A DNA stretch of 64,000 nt from Adiantum capillus-veneris. Taxonomy: Eukaryota > Streptophyta > Polypodiopsida > Polypodiales > Pteridaceae. This document shows, in pieces, positions 45,352 to 59,244 of this stretch. Positions within the stretch are counted from its first letter, which is position 1; the number at the start of each line of letters is the position of its first letter. The DNA is taken from assembly GCA_014529385.2 (NCBI GenBank), contig CM043953.1, positions 111,722,549 through 111,786,548 on the forward strand, written 5' to 3'. The notes beneath the pieces were generated by a model. That model was not told where the DNA came from and did no database searches. It saw only the letters and a list, made by a program, of their open reading frames with translations. The translations under genes were made by a program, and so were the position numbers.

Positions 45352-45789
45352 TGCCCTCATCTATTCTCTTTTGAGCGGAACACAAGAAACTCAGCACTCA
45401 TCATCTAACAATTTCCCCTCAGCTAGCTATCTAAGATCTTTGGTTTTCTCCTTTTCGTTTCTTCTACTCTTGCTCTATATCCAGTTTGTGTTGGTTTTTT
45501 GTCGACCTATCTTCCCATCTTCTTGCGGTAATCCCCTTAATGAAGGATTCAAGGTGTGCGGACACCAAGTACGTGCGACACAAGTGGCTTGACGTCTACA
45601 TCATGCATTAAGCATACGCAAGCAGGTACGCTTGCAAAAGCTTACGCACATTGTGTGTCTTGAACCAAGCGAGTAGCTCAGCTGAACCATGGAGTCAACA
45701 ACACAAACAAGAAAATTGCTCGTTCAGAACTGCACAGTGTATATAGTAGACCATGTCATAACGCAGTTAGCTACAAATACAGCTCGTTC
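45352..45789 (+). other. Sequence downstream of the Helitron gene, with a hairpin
   Basis: CT-rich 3' region, then GGTGTGCGGACACC (near 45553) and a nested hairpin at 45611-45642: GCAAGC-AGGTAC-GCTTGC within AAGC...GCTT. Helitron 3' ends carry a hairpin, but no CTRR terminus follows at the usual distance, so the element end is not assigned here. Confidence 0.35.
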
Positions 45790-46462
45790 AAGGAACAAGT
45801 CTCATTGATTGCACCACCACTTCTTGCACCAGCAAAAAGAGGATGAGCGCGATGAGTGCAACCCAGAAACCAGAGAATGTAGGTTTCCTCCTGGATTCCA
45901 AATCACATTCACTAAGCCCGCTTGCACATCACAAGATGAGCCCACCAGAAAATGCAGTTGTCCACAGGAATACCAGATGCCAAACTTCAACTCTACTTGC
46001 GTCCCGATTGACCCTGCCCATAACTTGCACGCCATCGAGATTCTAAGAAGCTGCTAAGAAACCAATTGAGGAAGGTGTTAGCCCATGTTTGTAGTAGCTC
46101 TACATATATTTTGCAAGAAGCTATGTCAAACAGTGGCATGCTTCGGCACAGACTCAAGTTATGGCAGGGAGTGCAAGCTGACACTTTCAAAGCAAGAGGA
46201 AGGGCACTAGACTTCATGGAGTGCTTACAGATCCTATCAACTTCTACCTCAGCTCAAAGAGAAGCCAATGGGTTTGTCAAGGTGCCAGTTAAGAGGTTGG
46301 ATCAAGTTGGAGTTTCAACACAACACAACATGGATAACCAATTCAAAGCAGAGGTTGCGGTGATCGTAACGTGTCGCACGTCAATCTGGTTTCTCTGAAA
46401 GGATTCTGCATGGAGAAGAATGCGTGTTTGTTAGTATTCGAGTTTATGCCAAGGAGAGCTTG
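45790..46462 (+). pseudogene. Receptor-like kinase fragment (G-type lectin type)
   Basis: The first part is Cys-rich (ECRFPPGFQITF, KCSCPQEYQMPNF), resembling the EGF/PAN-like ectodomain of G-type lectin receptor kinases. The second part is kinase subdomains II-V: VPVKRLDQVGVSTQHN with the Lys of the VAIK-type motif, FKAEVAVI with the helix-C Glu, HVNLVSLKGFCMEKNACLL and VFEFMP. A one-base shift lies near 46375 between AEVAVI and SHVNLV. No transmembrane segment or the rest of the kinase is present. Same strand as the Helitron gene. Confidence 0.65.
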
Positions 46463-46509
46463 CAGTAGACGGGAATCCAAGAAGAAGCAGCAATTTCGGC
46501 TATGGAGTA

Positions 46510-46835
46510 ATGGGTTTGTGCGTAGTTATGATGCCGATGATTCTCCTGGCAAGCGACATAGCAGGGCAGACGCCTGTGCAAGCTCCGGCCTCCATCACTG
46601 ACTGCTCGGTGGTGCTGAAATTGCCGGACTGCCTGGGATATGTCATGGGAGGCATGGCGACGCCTCCTGTTACGTGGTGCTCTAACCTCTTGGCCGTTAT
46701 CAGTACCTCGTCGCAATGTCTTCGCCATCTCTACAACACCTTCTTCACAGGCCCGCTTAACATCAACATCACACAAGCTGTGAATTTTTCCCCCGGTGTG
46801 CAAGCTGACCACTCCTGACCCCAGCCTCTGCTCAG
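46510..46835 (+). pseudogene. Lipid-transfer protein (LTPG-like) exon
   Basis: It starts with a hydrophobic signal-peptide-like stretch (MGLCVVMMPMILLASDIAG). The eight-Cys pattern follows: TDCSVVLKLPDCLGYVMGG, then TWCSNLL where CC is expected, and SSQCLRHLY where CLC is expected. A one-base shift in the C-run near 46795 separates NFSP from GVCKLTTPDPSLCS, which holds the last two Cys. A donor (TCAG|GTGCGT at 46836) lies where LTP genes often have an intron. Two Cys are lost, so it is not functional. Function of the family: extracellular lipid binding or transfer. Confidence 0.65.
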
Positions 46836-46949
46836 GTGCGTGCACACTCTCTCTCTCAACCCTGCATCTTGGATAGGTCCCTTTTTTGTGTAGCAATTGG
46901 CCGCTCAGTTTACAAACTCAATTGTGGTACCATCACTTGATCCTTGCAG

Positions 46950-49242
<2,293 letters not shown>

Positions 49243-50639
49243 GGAGAGTGTATTTGACACAAGTGGACTTGTCTATATAGTAAACAAGTGGGTCCTGTGC
49301 ACATTTGATGCTGTTGCAGAAAATGTCAGGTGAATATGAGAGGCCTACCTCTTGGACTTACCCAAAGCTATCTCAATGGAAGTTCATGTAAATTATCCTT
49401 GGCAAGGGGGTTTTTCAACACCATCTCTGCTAGTAAGAGGGTTAAACTCCCATTACCTTGTAATCTTTGTCAGTGAAAAATGTGGAAACGTTCGAGAACC
49501 ACATATGAGTATCATCATTGGAATTTTTTTGTCTATTGAATTTGTGTTAGACATCACTGACTACAATATAACCAGGAGCGGCAGGTTATTTTACATGTAT
49601 TCTCCCCAGGCTGAAGTTTATAGTGATATGTTTTTGTATAACTGGTTGAAGAGGCTTCTTCTATCTTATAAAGTGTAGCAACACGGGACCGATGAAAAGT
49701 TTACACATAATATTTTCATTGTTGATTAAGGCCATATATATGTAAGTTTGATAAATACAACTATTCTTTAACATTCTTGTATGCAATTATTCTTGAATGT
49801 GTATGTGAATATATGGACATATTCAAAAGTATGTATGATATCACGAACACTTATAAAAGTTGAACTCCAAATTTGTTGCACTGGGTTTGATAAAGTTTTC
49901 TAGTAGAATCTTGATACGAGTGGCATTGACTTCAAAAAGGTAACTGCATTTTGAAGGTCTAGGGGTGACTGAAATGTTACCCTATTCGCCCTTTTCTCTT
50001 TTTCTTTTTTGGTTGAAGCTCTGAGGTGCTACTTTCTTTGTTCAAAAGGTGTGGCTTCCAAGTTTTGTAATTGCTTGTTCATGCTGGGGCACTACAAGAT
50101 TTCTGGGATATAACATAAGCTTCTTTATGCAATACCATCCACATTGGTGCTAGCACAAAACAATAAATTGTGTAAGATCTTTTTATTATGCGTTGTTTTG
50201 TATTTGATGCACCTTGTTGCTCAGATACAGTGAAAGCTAGGCATACTATAACTGCGTTGAGTTCTCAAAACTTTAGTATAAAAGGAGAAAAGTAGCATTC
50301 GCGCAGTCAAGTGGAGATTCATTTTCTTAATCAAGGATAGATGAGGGGACTTTGCTAATGTGCCAATCTAAATTTCTTGCTCAATTTATTTATGGGGCAA
50401 GCCTTGTGATTAATCACTTGTTTTCTCCAGCCCGCTGAGGGTTATGAGGGTATTCATATTCTGCAGCTTTGACTTGTCATAAGGGGGGGGTCTCATCGAC
50501 AGTCTTCTTAGGGAATTGACCTTGATAGTGGAGATGACACCTCGAGGGAGGGGTCGAATCCAGAGGGCAGTGGCAAGCCCTTAGGTATGGATGAGTGATT
50601 CCAAGATTGACACCTTCAGACCTGAGAAATTTATGAGGT
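49243..50639. other. Stretch without recognised genes
   Basis: The first few hundred bases may be MCM5 3' flank. ORF 49352-49678 has no recognised domain. The rest is A/T-rich with short homopolymer runs. A right terminus of the Helitron could lie here, but none was found. Confidence 0.4.
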
Positions 50640-51634
50640 TGACAATGGAGTCAAAGGCTTATTCATCCAATCCAAAAAATTGAAAGCCATCAACATTTGG
50701 TGCCAGTACATTATTAGAACTAGTTCTCCACGGGGCGATGGGTATGTGATGCAGACAGAATTCAATCTAGAAAACTGCTATTTGAAGCCTGGAGATGTGC
50801 TACACTCACTCAATGGTATTATACTTTATGGGAAACCCACAACAAAAATGCAATCTGCCAGTTCACGGCAACTGGAAAAGGATTCTATGTTGCAGGATGT
50901 GCTTTCGAGAAAATTGTGCAAGAGTCGGTGATGAGGGGAGGCATATGGGGAGCTTCTCATTTTGCGTATATCATGCCGTGGATGCCAAAGTTCTATCTGA
51001 ACGAGGAATTTATGGACTATTGCCCGGTGTCGGCCACTTTCAAGGGTTTTCCTCTATGGCTTCAGGACCATGAGCAAAACCCATCCCCAAGTATGTGGAT
51101 TTGAACATGGGAAATTTTGGCTCATGCCGAAGGGAATTAGCATTTGCATCTTTCCCAAATGTCTGCTATGAGTGCCGTTGAATTGAACACTATGTCAGGA
51201 ATTGTCCAAAGGTAGTAGCCCCCCCCCCCCCACAGAGGATCATGACTACTTGGAGACGGGTCACTAGAGAGTTCATGCCTTTAGTAGATGTTGATAAGAT
51301 GGAAGTAAAGACCAATGAAGAGGCTGGGACACGCGTTGAGGTGGCTAAAGAGAAGGAGTGCTCGATAGTGGAGATGCAAGAGGAATTAGCAGCATCGATC
51401 AGTCCCTCTACTAAGGTAAGTATGGAGAATCAGACTGAGGAGAAGCAAGACAAACCTAAGCCGATGTATAACCCTGTCATTGAGACACGTTTATCAAGTG
51501 TATCTAGTCAACTTGAGTCGAATGCAAATAAAAATCATGGCATACAAATGGACCTCGTCAGTCATTTGTTGGAGGTCAAGTGTATCATGACAAACACTAT
51601 CAGTTTGCATAAGCAAATGACAAAGAAAAGATGA
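50640..51634 (+). pseudogene. LINE ORF1 (DUF4283 / zinc-knuckle RNA-binding protein) remnant
   Basis: Scattered over frames: FYVAGCAFEKIVQES, GGIWGASHFAYIMPW and SATFKGFPLWLQ resemble the DUF4283 domain of plant LINE ORF1 proteins. A zinc knuckle near 51165-51210 has classical C-x2-C-x4-H-x4-C spacing with a TGA inside it (CYECR-stop-IEHYVRNC). An 11-13-base C run follows near 51218-51230. The open part at 51242-51634 is Glu/Lys-rich. There is no ORF2 between this and the 3' end at 51912, so the copy has an internal deletion or is an ORF1-only derivative. Confidence 0.55.
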
Positions 51635-51912
51635 TGCTTCCAACTCTCGTTGCCCTGTCTTGGTGGTCAAGGGGTGGGTTGGGTTGTGGCAGGGCCTCCT
51701 CCTTGGTGGCAACCTAAAGGCAAGCTGTGTCTCCCGATGCTATCTTTGGTTTAAGGGTGGCTCCTTTATCAGCCAATGTACGAGGTGATCCTTTGGATTG
51801 GTGGTGTTAGACACTATGGCTCGAGTGGAGCATGGCCTTCATTGTAACTTTTTGTTTTCGACCAATCTATAAATATACTCACTATTGTGAGTTTGAGGGG
51901 AAAAAAAGATCT
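51635..51912 (+). mobile_element. LINE 3' end
   Basis: GGCTCGAGTGGAGCATGG, then TACTCACTATTGTGAGTTTG and GGGGAAAAAAA. It matches the end of 25685-26668 in block order and hairpin position. It follows the LINE ORF1 at 50640-51634. Confidence 0.5.
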
Positions 51913-52579
51913 AATAGACGAGTTGTAGATTGTTATATACCCAAAGTGTATAAAAGTATACCATTCAAATTTGAGCAAAGGAGAAAGATACTTAAATTAA
52001 GGCATGTGTGAATTTTTTTCCACAAAAGGAGTTTAGAAACAAAGAAAATTACGTATGGTACAATGTAATTGGCAAACTTTGAACAAAATAGCATATTATA
52101 GATATAGACTTAAAAATATGCTTCATAATGTATGTGTTTTAATGGTTGTTTCCTTGGAGTTATACTATAATATATATACTTTTGCAAATAACTACATAGC
52201 TAAGAAAGCTTTTCTGAGAAGAATACTATCATGCAATCTTTCTTTAATATCATACCAATTACTGCTGTCTACTATTGTGCCGAAAAACACTTGCTTAAAT
52301 ATATTTTTGCCCTTGAATTCTAAACTTAATGATTCAAAGAGGCACGTTTCCATAAAAATACTTCTTTGGAGTAGTTGGAGAATCACATTAAACTTATCTC
52401 TGTACACGTGACTACTGGATCCGGAGAATCTATAGGGTCAAGGGATTTCTTTACTTGTAGTCTTCAAAGGGATCGTGCAACGGGATGACACAAGTCGCAC
52501 CTTTTAGGTAGGCAGGGGGTGCAGAGGAGCCTACCCATTTCAAGGCTCCATTAGCCTCCAATGATATCAATTCTCTTGC
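51913..52579. other. A/T-rich spacer, nothing recognised
   Basis: No domain was recognised in the ORFs of either strand at 52055-52411. Confidence 0.4.
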
Positions 52580-53530
52580 CACTGCCTTCATCCTTTTGGC
52601 CCTCTTAAGTCTTGGGACACCGCCTTCACCCGTTTGGCCCTCTTCAATCTTGGGACTTTCACAACCGACGTAGTTGTTACTGTCAAAATCCTAGGTGTAG
52701 ATGCAAGAAAAACAAATGAATTTTCTTTGCGTCGGTGTTCAGGGAGTTGCAGTGTGAAGCTTTGCACCTCTACCGTCTTTTCTTGCAATTTGGTGACTTC
52801 ATTGTCACAAATCATAGCCTCTTTTTCCTACCCTATTCTTGTCCCTTCGAAACTCTTTACTTGTTTCTCACCCTCTTCCACTACTGTTTTCTTGACAAGG
52901 ACATTCATTGACTTCCCCTAAACTAGAGGCCTGGGTTATAGGCTTGGAGTTCACGTTAGTCCTCATGGGACAATCCTTGGCAAAGTGCCCAATTTTGTTA
53001 CACTCAAAGCACGCCCCAAAGCAAGTCTCGAAATTGAGCGGAATAGTTACAAGTCTAGCTCCAACATTGATCTCCATGCTTTTTTGGTGGTGTCTTAGAA
53101 ACATTCCGACCTATACAAACCCAATTAGAGGACTCTCTTAGACCCCCTTGTTAGAAACAAATAAGGGGGTGCCAAGTTGGCTAGCAAGCATTCGGATATT
53201 ATCCCAAAGTCAACTAGGCAAGCCCGCAAATTGGACCTCGACAGGATGAATTCCCTGGAGGAATTTTGCCGAGTCGAACACTCGCTCCCATGGTACTACA
53301 CAGACAATAGTTCTATTAAATATAAGGGGACCTTTATCTAGGATCTTTGAAATGTTGGAGATCTCCTTAAATCTAACTAAGGAAAATCCCTTGGCTAGGT
53401 AAGTAGACTTTTCTATTGTTCCCCCATGTCCAAGGATTTACAACCCCTGAATTTATTGTTTCAACTCATATCTATTCAGGACTCTCCCACCGAAGCCAAA
53501 CACAAGCGTTAGCTTAGCTTGCATGGCTAG
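52580..53530 (-). pseudogene. LINE ORF1 remnant (DUF4283 and zinc knuckle), minus strand
   Basis: Read on the minus strand: FSLVRFKEISNISKILDKGP, IVCVVPWERVFDSAKFL, VEVQFAGLPS-stop-LWDNI and RMLASQLGTPL, all typical of the ORF1 RNA-binding domain of plant LINEs. After a frameshift comes VTIPLNFETCFGACFECNKI with a zinc knuckle CFECNKIGHFAKDC near 52970-53010. The end near 52588-52815 is basic. It is broken by several stops and a frameshift. Opposite orientation to the flanking LINE pieces. Confidence 0.65.
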
Positions 53531-55330
53531 CATAAGAGCTAGTAGAATCCCAAAAGTAATAGCCTCCGCAACCTCCCCTTGTTGTGACAAAGACTTATTT
53601 AGAGCACTAAAGGCTAGATCCGCCAGTCCATCTTTGAATTACCCACTACACTTTGCCTATGAGTTAGTTCTTTTGTTACCATTAGGGCTCTTGTTCCAGT
53701 CAAGTCTTAACATTCTTCAGATTTTCATGGTCTGCATCACTTGAAGTCTCATTAGTTGAGACTTTAGAGCAAAACTTAGTATCAAGCCCCTTCAAGATGC
53801 TAGCAGAGATTTTTGGTTTAAGAGCTATTGCTATACAAGGTGAAATTCAAGGTTTAACTTTGCCCAGCAACAACCAGCTCTTAGCCAAGATGTTTGTAGA
53901 CAACTCCCTCCTCTTTTTGAAAGCTTTCCCTCAGGTTGTGAGGAAGGCGCTAGAGATTGTGCAGACATTTGATGTGGCTTCACGGTCGAAATGTATTACT
54001 GAGAAGTCTAGATTGATCTCCTTGATGAAGAATGACATCATTTGACCTATCAGTATGGTGAGGGGAGATTGTGTCTAAAGAAATGATACTTTGACATCTA
54101 TGCGCTCCCTTTGGGGTGGAGGTTACACACAAGCAAAGGTTCCAATGGGTCATGGTGAAGATCTAAAGAAAAATGAGAAGGTGGGAGTATGTGTTGCTTC
54201 CCTTTCCAAGTCGGGTCAAAGATATCAATTCATTTCTGCTTCCTTATATTGCCTTCACCAACGTGCCCCTCACAATAGCTAATGTAACAAGAAGGATTTT
54301 TTAAAAACCTATTAAAAGACTCTTATGGAGGAGCAGCACTAAAGCCTCGTTACCATGGCAATGGGCAAAGTGGGAAGTTGTCGCTCGACCGATGGTCCAA
54401 AGTGGCCACAAAATTCTCAACCTTGTTGTTCATGTTGAGGCCCTGTGTACCAAGTTTGTGGTCTCAATCGAAAAACAAGACAAGTCTTAGTCTATCATGA
54501 CTAAGGATATGATAGACAAGGGAAAACTTTGCTCTAAATGTGGTCAGTGGAAAGGGATCGAGGTGCATGACAAACTAGTAGCCCCGAGGTGGTCTAGCTT
54601 GAGACTCGGTGGCATCATGGGAGAGTTGGTGCAAAAGTGCAATAGAGTAGCATGGGTACTGGAATGGGATGAATTAACTAGATACATATAGAAATCACTC
54701 TTGCACTGGTCCCCTTGGCTGTCTAAAGCTGCTGGTGTAATTCTGAACCCTTATTGGAGAGATATTGCAAGAAGGATGAACAATAAAGGACTCCAGCGGT
54801 TGATCCACTTCTAGGATGGAAACAACAAGTGTTGGAAATCCTTTGACTAGATGGATGCCCAATTTCAACTCAATGGCACTGAGAAGCTACTTGTCAATAG
54901 AGCGGTAGAAGACCTTGACAATATTCTCATGTCGATCTGGGAATCTACTTTTGAGTGGAAAGCTTGGACATGGCCCATGAGTAGCCAATTCTTTAAACCT
55001 GATACCAAGGGAATTTACCAAGTGTTAGTGCACGAGGCTGATTGGTTTGCCCCTTTGAACAAATAGTGGAAGAAACAATGGTCAGAAGCTCATTGGGTTG
55101 AGGTCATGAAGAACATTCGGAATCCACAATGGCCTCATTTTATGACGGTATTTCTCTGGAAGGTGATGTGGGGGGTTTGCCGACAGGCGTCAAGATTTTA
55201 AGCACATGTATTGAGTCCGATAGATGTTTAGGGTGCAGATTGGATGGCAAAGACCTCGACCACCTTTTCATGGAATGCCCAACAATTTAGAGGCATGGCA
55301 GGAAAGGTGTGCAAATGGATACAAAGAACG
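53531..55330 (+). pseudogene. LINE ORF2 (reverse transcriptase C-terminus and zf-RVT) remnant
   Basis: The first recognisable block (53797-54045) has LAEIFGLRAIAIQGEIQGLT and LLAKMFVDNSLLFLKAFP, the FADDS-type RT motif with D to N change. Further on (54851-55330) WPMSSQFFKPDTKGIY and FMTVFLWKVMWGVCRQAS resemble the zf-RVT region at the C-terminus of plant LINE ORF2. Many stops and shifts lie between; the interval 54060-54850 is barely readable. Non-functional. Confidence 0.6.
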
Positions 55331-55419
55331 TGGAAGATAGGGTTTCTCAAGAAGGATCTATGCCTTGGTCAGAAACAGTGTCAAAGTCCTGTGGTTCTAC
55401 AGGGGAAGAGGAGTCTATA

Positions 55420-55639
55420 AGGTTCTCCTACACTTCTCATTTATCAAAGTCTCTTTCTTAGCCCAATAGTCAACCACAACTTTGTTCTTGTGGTACCAAG
55501 GGATTCCTAGGAGGATGTCACACCCTTTCAAAGGCATGATTGTAAAAGTCCTCATGCCCTAAATACCCTTGACAATGCAAACAAAGTTTTCCAATGACAC
55601 GTGTAATGGAAACATCCCGTCCGGGTGTTGCTAGAACTG
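55420..55639 (-). pseudogene. Fragment of a different retrotransposon protease
   Basis: Minus-strand reading gives ENFVCIVKGI-stop-GMRTF, TIMPLKGCDILLGIPW and YHKNKVVVDYWAKKETL, the C-terminal side of a Ty3/gypsy retropepsin. It is unlike the protease 110 bp away at 55747-56100, so it belongs to another element. Confidence 0.45.
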
Positions 55640-56818
55640 CCTCCACCTGTGGCCCCATCCTATGGGGCCTAATTCCAAGTCAAGATACCTTTAAGATTAA
55701 CCCTTGTTATTGATCCCACTTGCTTCAAGTATAGATAATTGTTTCTTTAATCCTGGATGAGTTCTACTTGTCGCATGAAAGGACTTCCCAATATGATTTC
55801 GTAATTGAGTTTCTTTCCAAAATCTACTATGGCAAAAGTGTGTTGATATTCAATCCCACAGGAATTAACTATCACTTTTTCAAGTAGTCCTAAGGGTCTT
55901 TCGATATGTCCATCAGCCAATTGCAATTTCATTCGAGTTTGTCTAATGGCTGGTTGTCCCCAGGACTTCCATACTGCTTTCGTGGCTATGGCTATGCCTG
56001 CCCCACTATCCATTATTTCCATGATTTCTATGTCATTATATTTCACTGGAAGGGTTGTGTATCCTTCTTCCCCTTCGTAGTATTCTCCGACTTTGTTCAT
56101 TGGAACAGATCGAGTCTCTTTGGTATCTAATTAGTGTTTCAATTTTTCCAATTTTTTGCGATTAGCCATGTTATTCCCACCTTCTCTAGAGTTTTCTGTA
56201 GATCATTCCATAAATATGGTCTGATTTTGAACAGTTCTCCTAAAGTAAGAGTGCATTGAATGGGTGTAGACATGATTGAATGGATGTTGTCTACCTCTAG
56301 GATCTGTTCCGCTCTTTTTACCTGAATGGTTTTACACACTATGGATTCGTCTTCGTTATCTCCCAAGTAAGAGGGTAGTGTTTTCAAAGTCAATGGTTTA
56401 GACATTCCTGAAGCTTCAGAGGTGCAATCCCCATACAAGGATTGTACATCCATGTCCATATCAGGAGGTAGATTGACTAACCAACCTTCCTCTATAAGAG
56501 TTGACTTCAGAGTTAGGCTCTCATCGTTAACCTCTCTAACTTTTTCCCATAAGTGTCCTAGCCAGTCTTCTTCTACGAATGGAATTCCATCTAAGGCATC
56601 TTTGCTGCCCGACACTATAAGTTCTGGCTCTTTTGTTTCAAGGTGGGGTTCTACCACCACTTTGGATTTTTTTTTACTGGTCCCTACCACAAGCTCCTCA
56701 CGTTTTGCCATACTATCGAGCTTGGGTTTTTGTTTTTCCAGCATCTCTTGAGTAATTCTTACCAAATTTTGATAAGCTGCTTCCATGTCTCTGGAGAAGG
56801 ACAGTTTTTCCATTTGTT
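55640..56818 (-). pseudogene. Ty3/gypsy protease region, relative of 8387-9880
   Basis: 56139-56813 encodes the charged linker (WLGHLWEKVREVNDESL, FKIRPYLWNDLQKTLEKVG). After a frameshift, 55747-56100 encodes the retropepsin: MDSGAGIAIATKAVWKSWGQ, MKLQLADGHIERPLGLLE and LNYEIILGSPFMRQ. Residue order matches the plus-strand copy closely. The domain ends at a TAA (55747) in the same place as the TAG at 9878. Beyond it a short run (NNYLYLK) continues before homology is lost; RT is absent. Confidence 0.8.
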
Positions 56819-57115
56819 TTCTATGTTTAGCCTACTTTAAGTCCCGCTTGGTAAGCTTCCAAGGTTGCATTAATTGGCTCAAAAATTTTGTCTACTAAAA
56901 CTGTTCCTCCAGATTTCACCGTGGTTTCCTTGATTTCATTTCCAGTTTTTTATGGAATAGTTTCTTTTTTTTCTCCTTGATTTCAACCCTTTGTTTTTGT
57001 TTTCTCATTTCATACCTTTTGTTTCTGCTTCTTTTGGTCTTTTGAGAGGAAATTTTTGTATTCTCCAAGTCATCAGAGGAGTTATGTTTCTTTTTCTTAG
57101 CCTGGGCTCTGGTGA

Positions 57116-58900
57116 CTACCTTGATTGGAACAATCGGTTCTCGGATGAGCTACTAGGTATCACTTGGATTGCGTTCACTACTATTTTTTCCTTGTTTAAA
57201 GGATTTTTTGGACAATCTTCAAGGAAGTGTCCTCCCTTTTTGCAACATTGTATGCAATAAGCTTCAACTGGCTTGATGTTCTTGTCAGGTTCTGGGCATT
57301 CATTTTTATAATGATCATTTGCACCACAATTATGACAGTTTCTAGTTCTTGGCTTAATCATGGGTCTTACCATAGGAGGTCTAACACCTTGATTAGCTAC
57401 ATAGTACATTGGTGCAAGCTCTAGTGTAGTATAAGTCATAGGTTTTTCCATTGGTGGTGGATGTGAACTATACTAGTCTCCTTCTACCATTACTGTAGAT
57501 GGACTAGGCTCAGCATAGGGTGTAACAGGCACTAGTGCTTGTTTGTCTATGACTCCCTCTGGATGCATGTACTTTGCAGGCACTCCATTATGTCCAGGAT
57601 ATAGAGGTTGTTGACCTAGCACAGGCTGAGGTCTTTTCATACCCATCCATGGTCTTTGAGCTGGGGCCATATTAGGATGATATCTGTACATGGGTTGTCC
57701 CTGTGGTCTTGAAGGCACATATTGAACATTCCCATCATACTTTGGTCGGTAATAGCACTCATTGGTCTCATGGTTGGTCCACTTATCCTTGATTGCGCAC
57801 CATTTTTGCGGCCTAATTGGTTGTCCCTGTTGAGGTATCCCTTGCCCTGGTCCCCTCATAGGTGCTTTTTGCATGTTATTCATCATGCCATGCATTTTTT
57901 TGAGCATGTCTTCTATGGCTGAAAGTGGTGCTGTAGTAGCTGTTCCCACTTGTGCTGGCTCGGTGGATGTTGTTTTCTTGCTTTGGTTATCCTTAGGGTC
58001 ATCTTATTCGTTGAAAATATCACAATTGTCTCCTTCTAACTCAATAGCATCTGACACACACTCTTCTAGGGTCGTATGCTTCTTGCTATACAATATAGCA
58101 TGAAGTTCTTTGTTTAGAAATCCCTCTAGAAACAATGATACTAGTCTTTCTTGTGCAGGTATCTCTAACTCTGGGCATCTTGCAATGTATTGCTTCATTT
58201 CAGTTGCACAATCCTTAACAGACTCACCTTGTTTCTGTTTGAAGCTATAGATTTGAGCTACATTATTGTGTTTGATCCCTGTTTTGAAACAAGCAGCTAC
58301 AAATCCTTGAGCAAATGTATTCAAGTCCATGATTGACCTTGGTGGAATGTTTTGGAACCATGCCAATGCTTTTCCTTCTAATGTCATTCCAAATCCCTCG
58401 AACTCAGTATGGAAATTAAATATGTGTTCTCCTCTCAGCACTTGCTTAAAGCTTGCTAAGTGGTCATATGGATCCCTATATCCACTGTATTTTTTGATCC
58501 ATTTTTAAAAATCAGCTGGTCTGACACGTTTATTTGGTTCAGAGTCTCGGGCTCCTGGCAGTTGGTCTTGTTCCGAGTCCTTCAAACCAGTCTGTTGGAA
58601 ATAGTAACTCATGTAGCCCTGGACTGGCTTTAGTGTCACACAATTTTCTTCGTGATGAGGTGCTTTCTGGTTTCTTAACATTACTCTCAAAAGATCTCTC
58701 ACGGTGTTCATCTGTTGGAATAGTTTCTAGTCCTTGGCCCAATATCCAATCCCTTATGGAGTACCCTTGGTATTTGGTTTTGTTCCACCTCCTCAAGAGT
58801 CATCGTAACAAAGTTATTGTTATAACAATCCCTAAACAGGTAGGTTGGTAGATCTACTGAACCCTTATCTTTGATTTTGAAGATATAAATTATCTTCATG
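57116..58900 (-). pseudogene. Ty3/gypsy gag, relative of 5708-8386
   Basis: One frame from about 58711 to 57116 with in-frame stops. The capsid domain (58004-58441) has EGFGMTLEGKALAWFQNIPP, AACFKTGIKHNNVAQIYSFK and QGESVKDCATEMKQY. A Gln/Pro/Met-rich part follows (57473-57949), with KWCAIKDKWTNHETNECYY matching KWCAIE-stop-KWTNH of the plus-strand copy. Zinc knuckles CHNCGANDHYKNEC and CIQCCKKGGHFLEDC follow, then CPKNPLNKEKIVVN. The far end at 58505-58900 is frameshifted and stops where the copia element begins, so the copia element probably inserted into this gag. Confidence 0.8.
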
Positions 58901-58922
58901 GGCGTTAGTTTTCCTGATTTGG

Positions 58923-59244
58923 TGTAAAGAATGAGGATGCAAGAGAGCTACACAAGACAAGCACAAAGCACGCAGAGATGGAAAGCTTCTTCTTCTTCTT
59001 CACAGAAAAGAGAGTACAAAATGACTAAGTGCTAAAGCTGAAAAGTAGCACATATGTACATGCGGTCACTAAGTGTGAACTCGCTAGAAGCGTACTAGGC
59101 TGGCACTATAAGTGTAGTCCAGCTGTAGAATCACTGGCAGAGATCCTCCGTGTCGGTCACCTAACGCACCAGTGAGTAAATGCCGTAAGCGGCCAAGACC
59201 CGTAGTGGATGCCAGCTCAAGGTGTAGAGCTCGACATCTCAACA
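58923..59244 (-). repeat. 3' LTR of the copia element (322 bp)
   Basis: In plus-strand reading it starts TGTAAAGAATGAGGATGC and ends CGACATCTCAACA. The start matches the right LTR at 63863, and the end is set by the polypurine tract at 59245. Confidence 0.88.

Noticed and set aside
45611-45642. Helitron 3' terminal hairpin
   Set aside because: The hairpin is present but no CTRR-type end follows at the expected distance, and the captured gene fragments lie beyond it.
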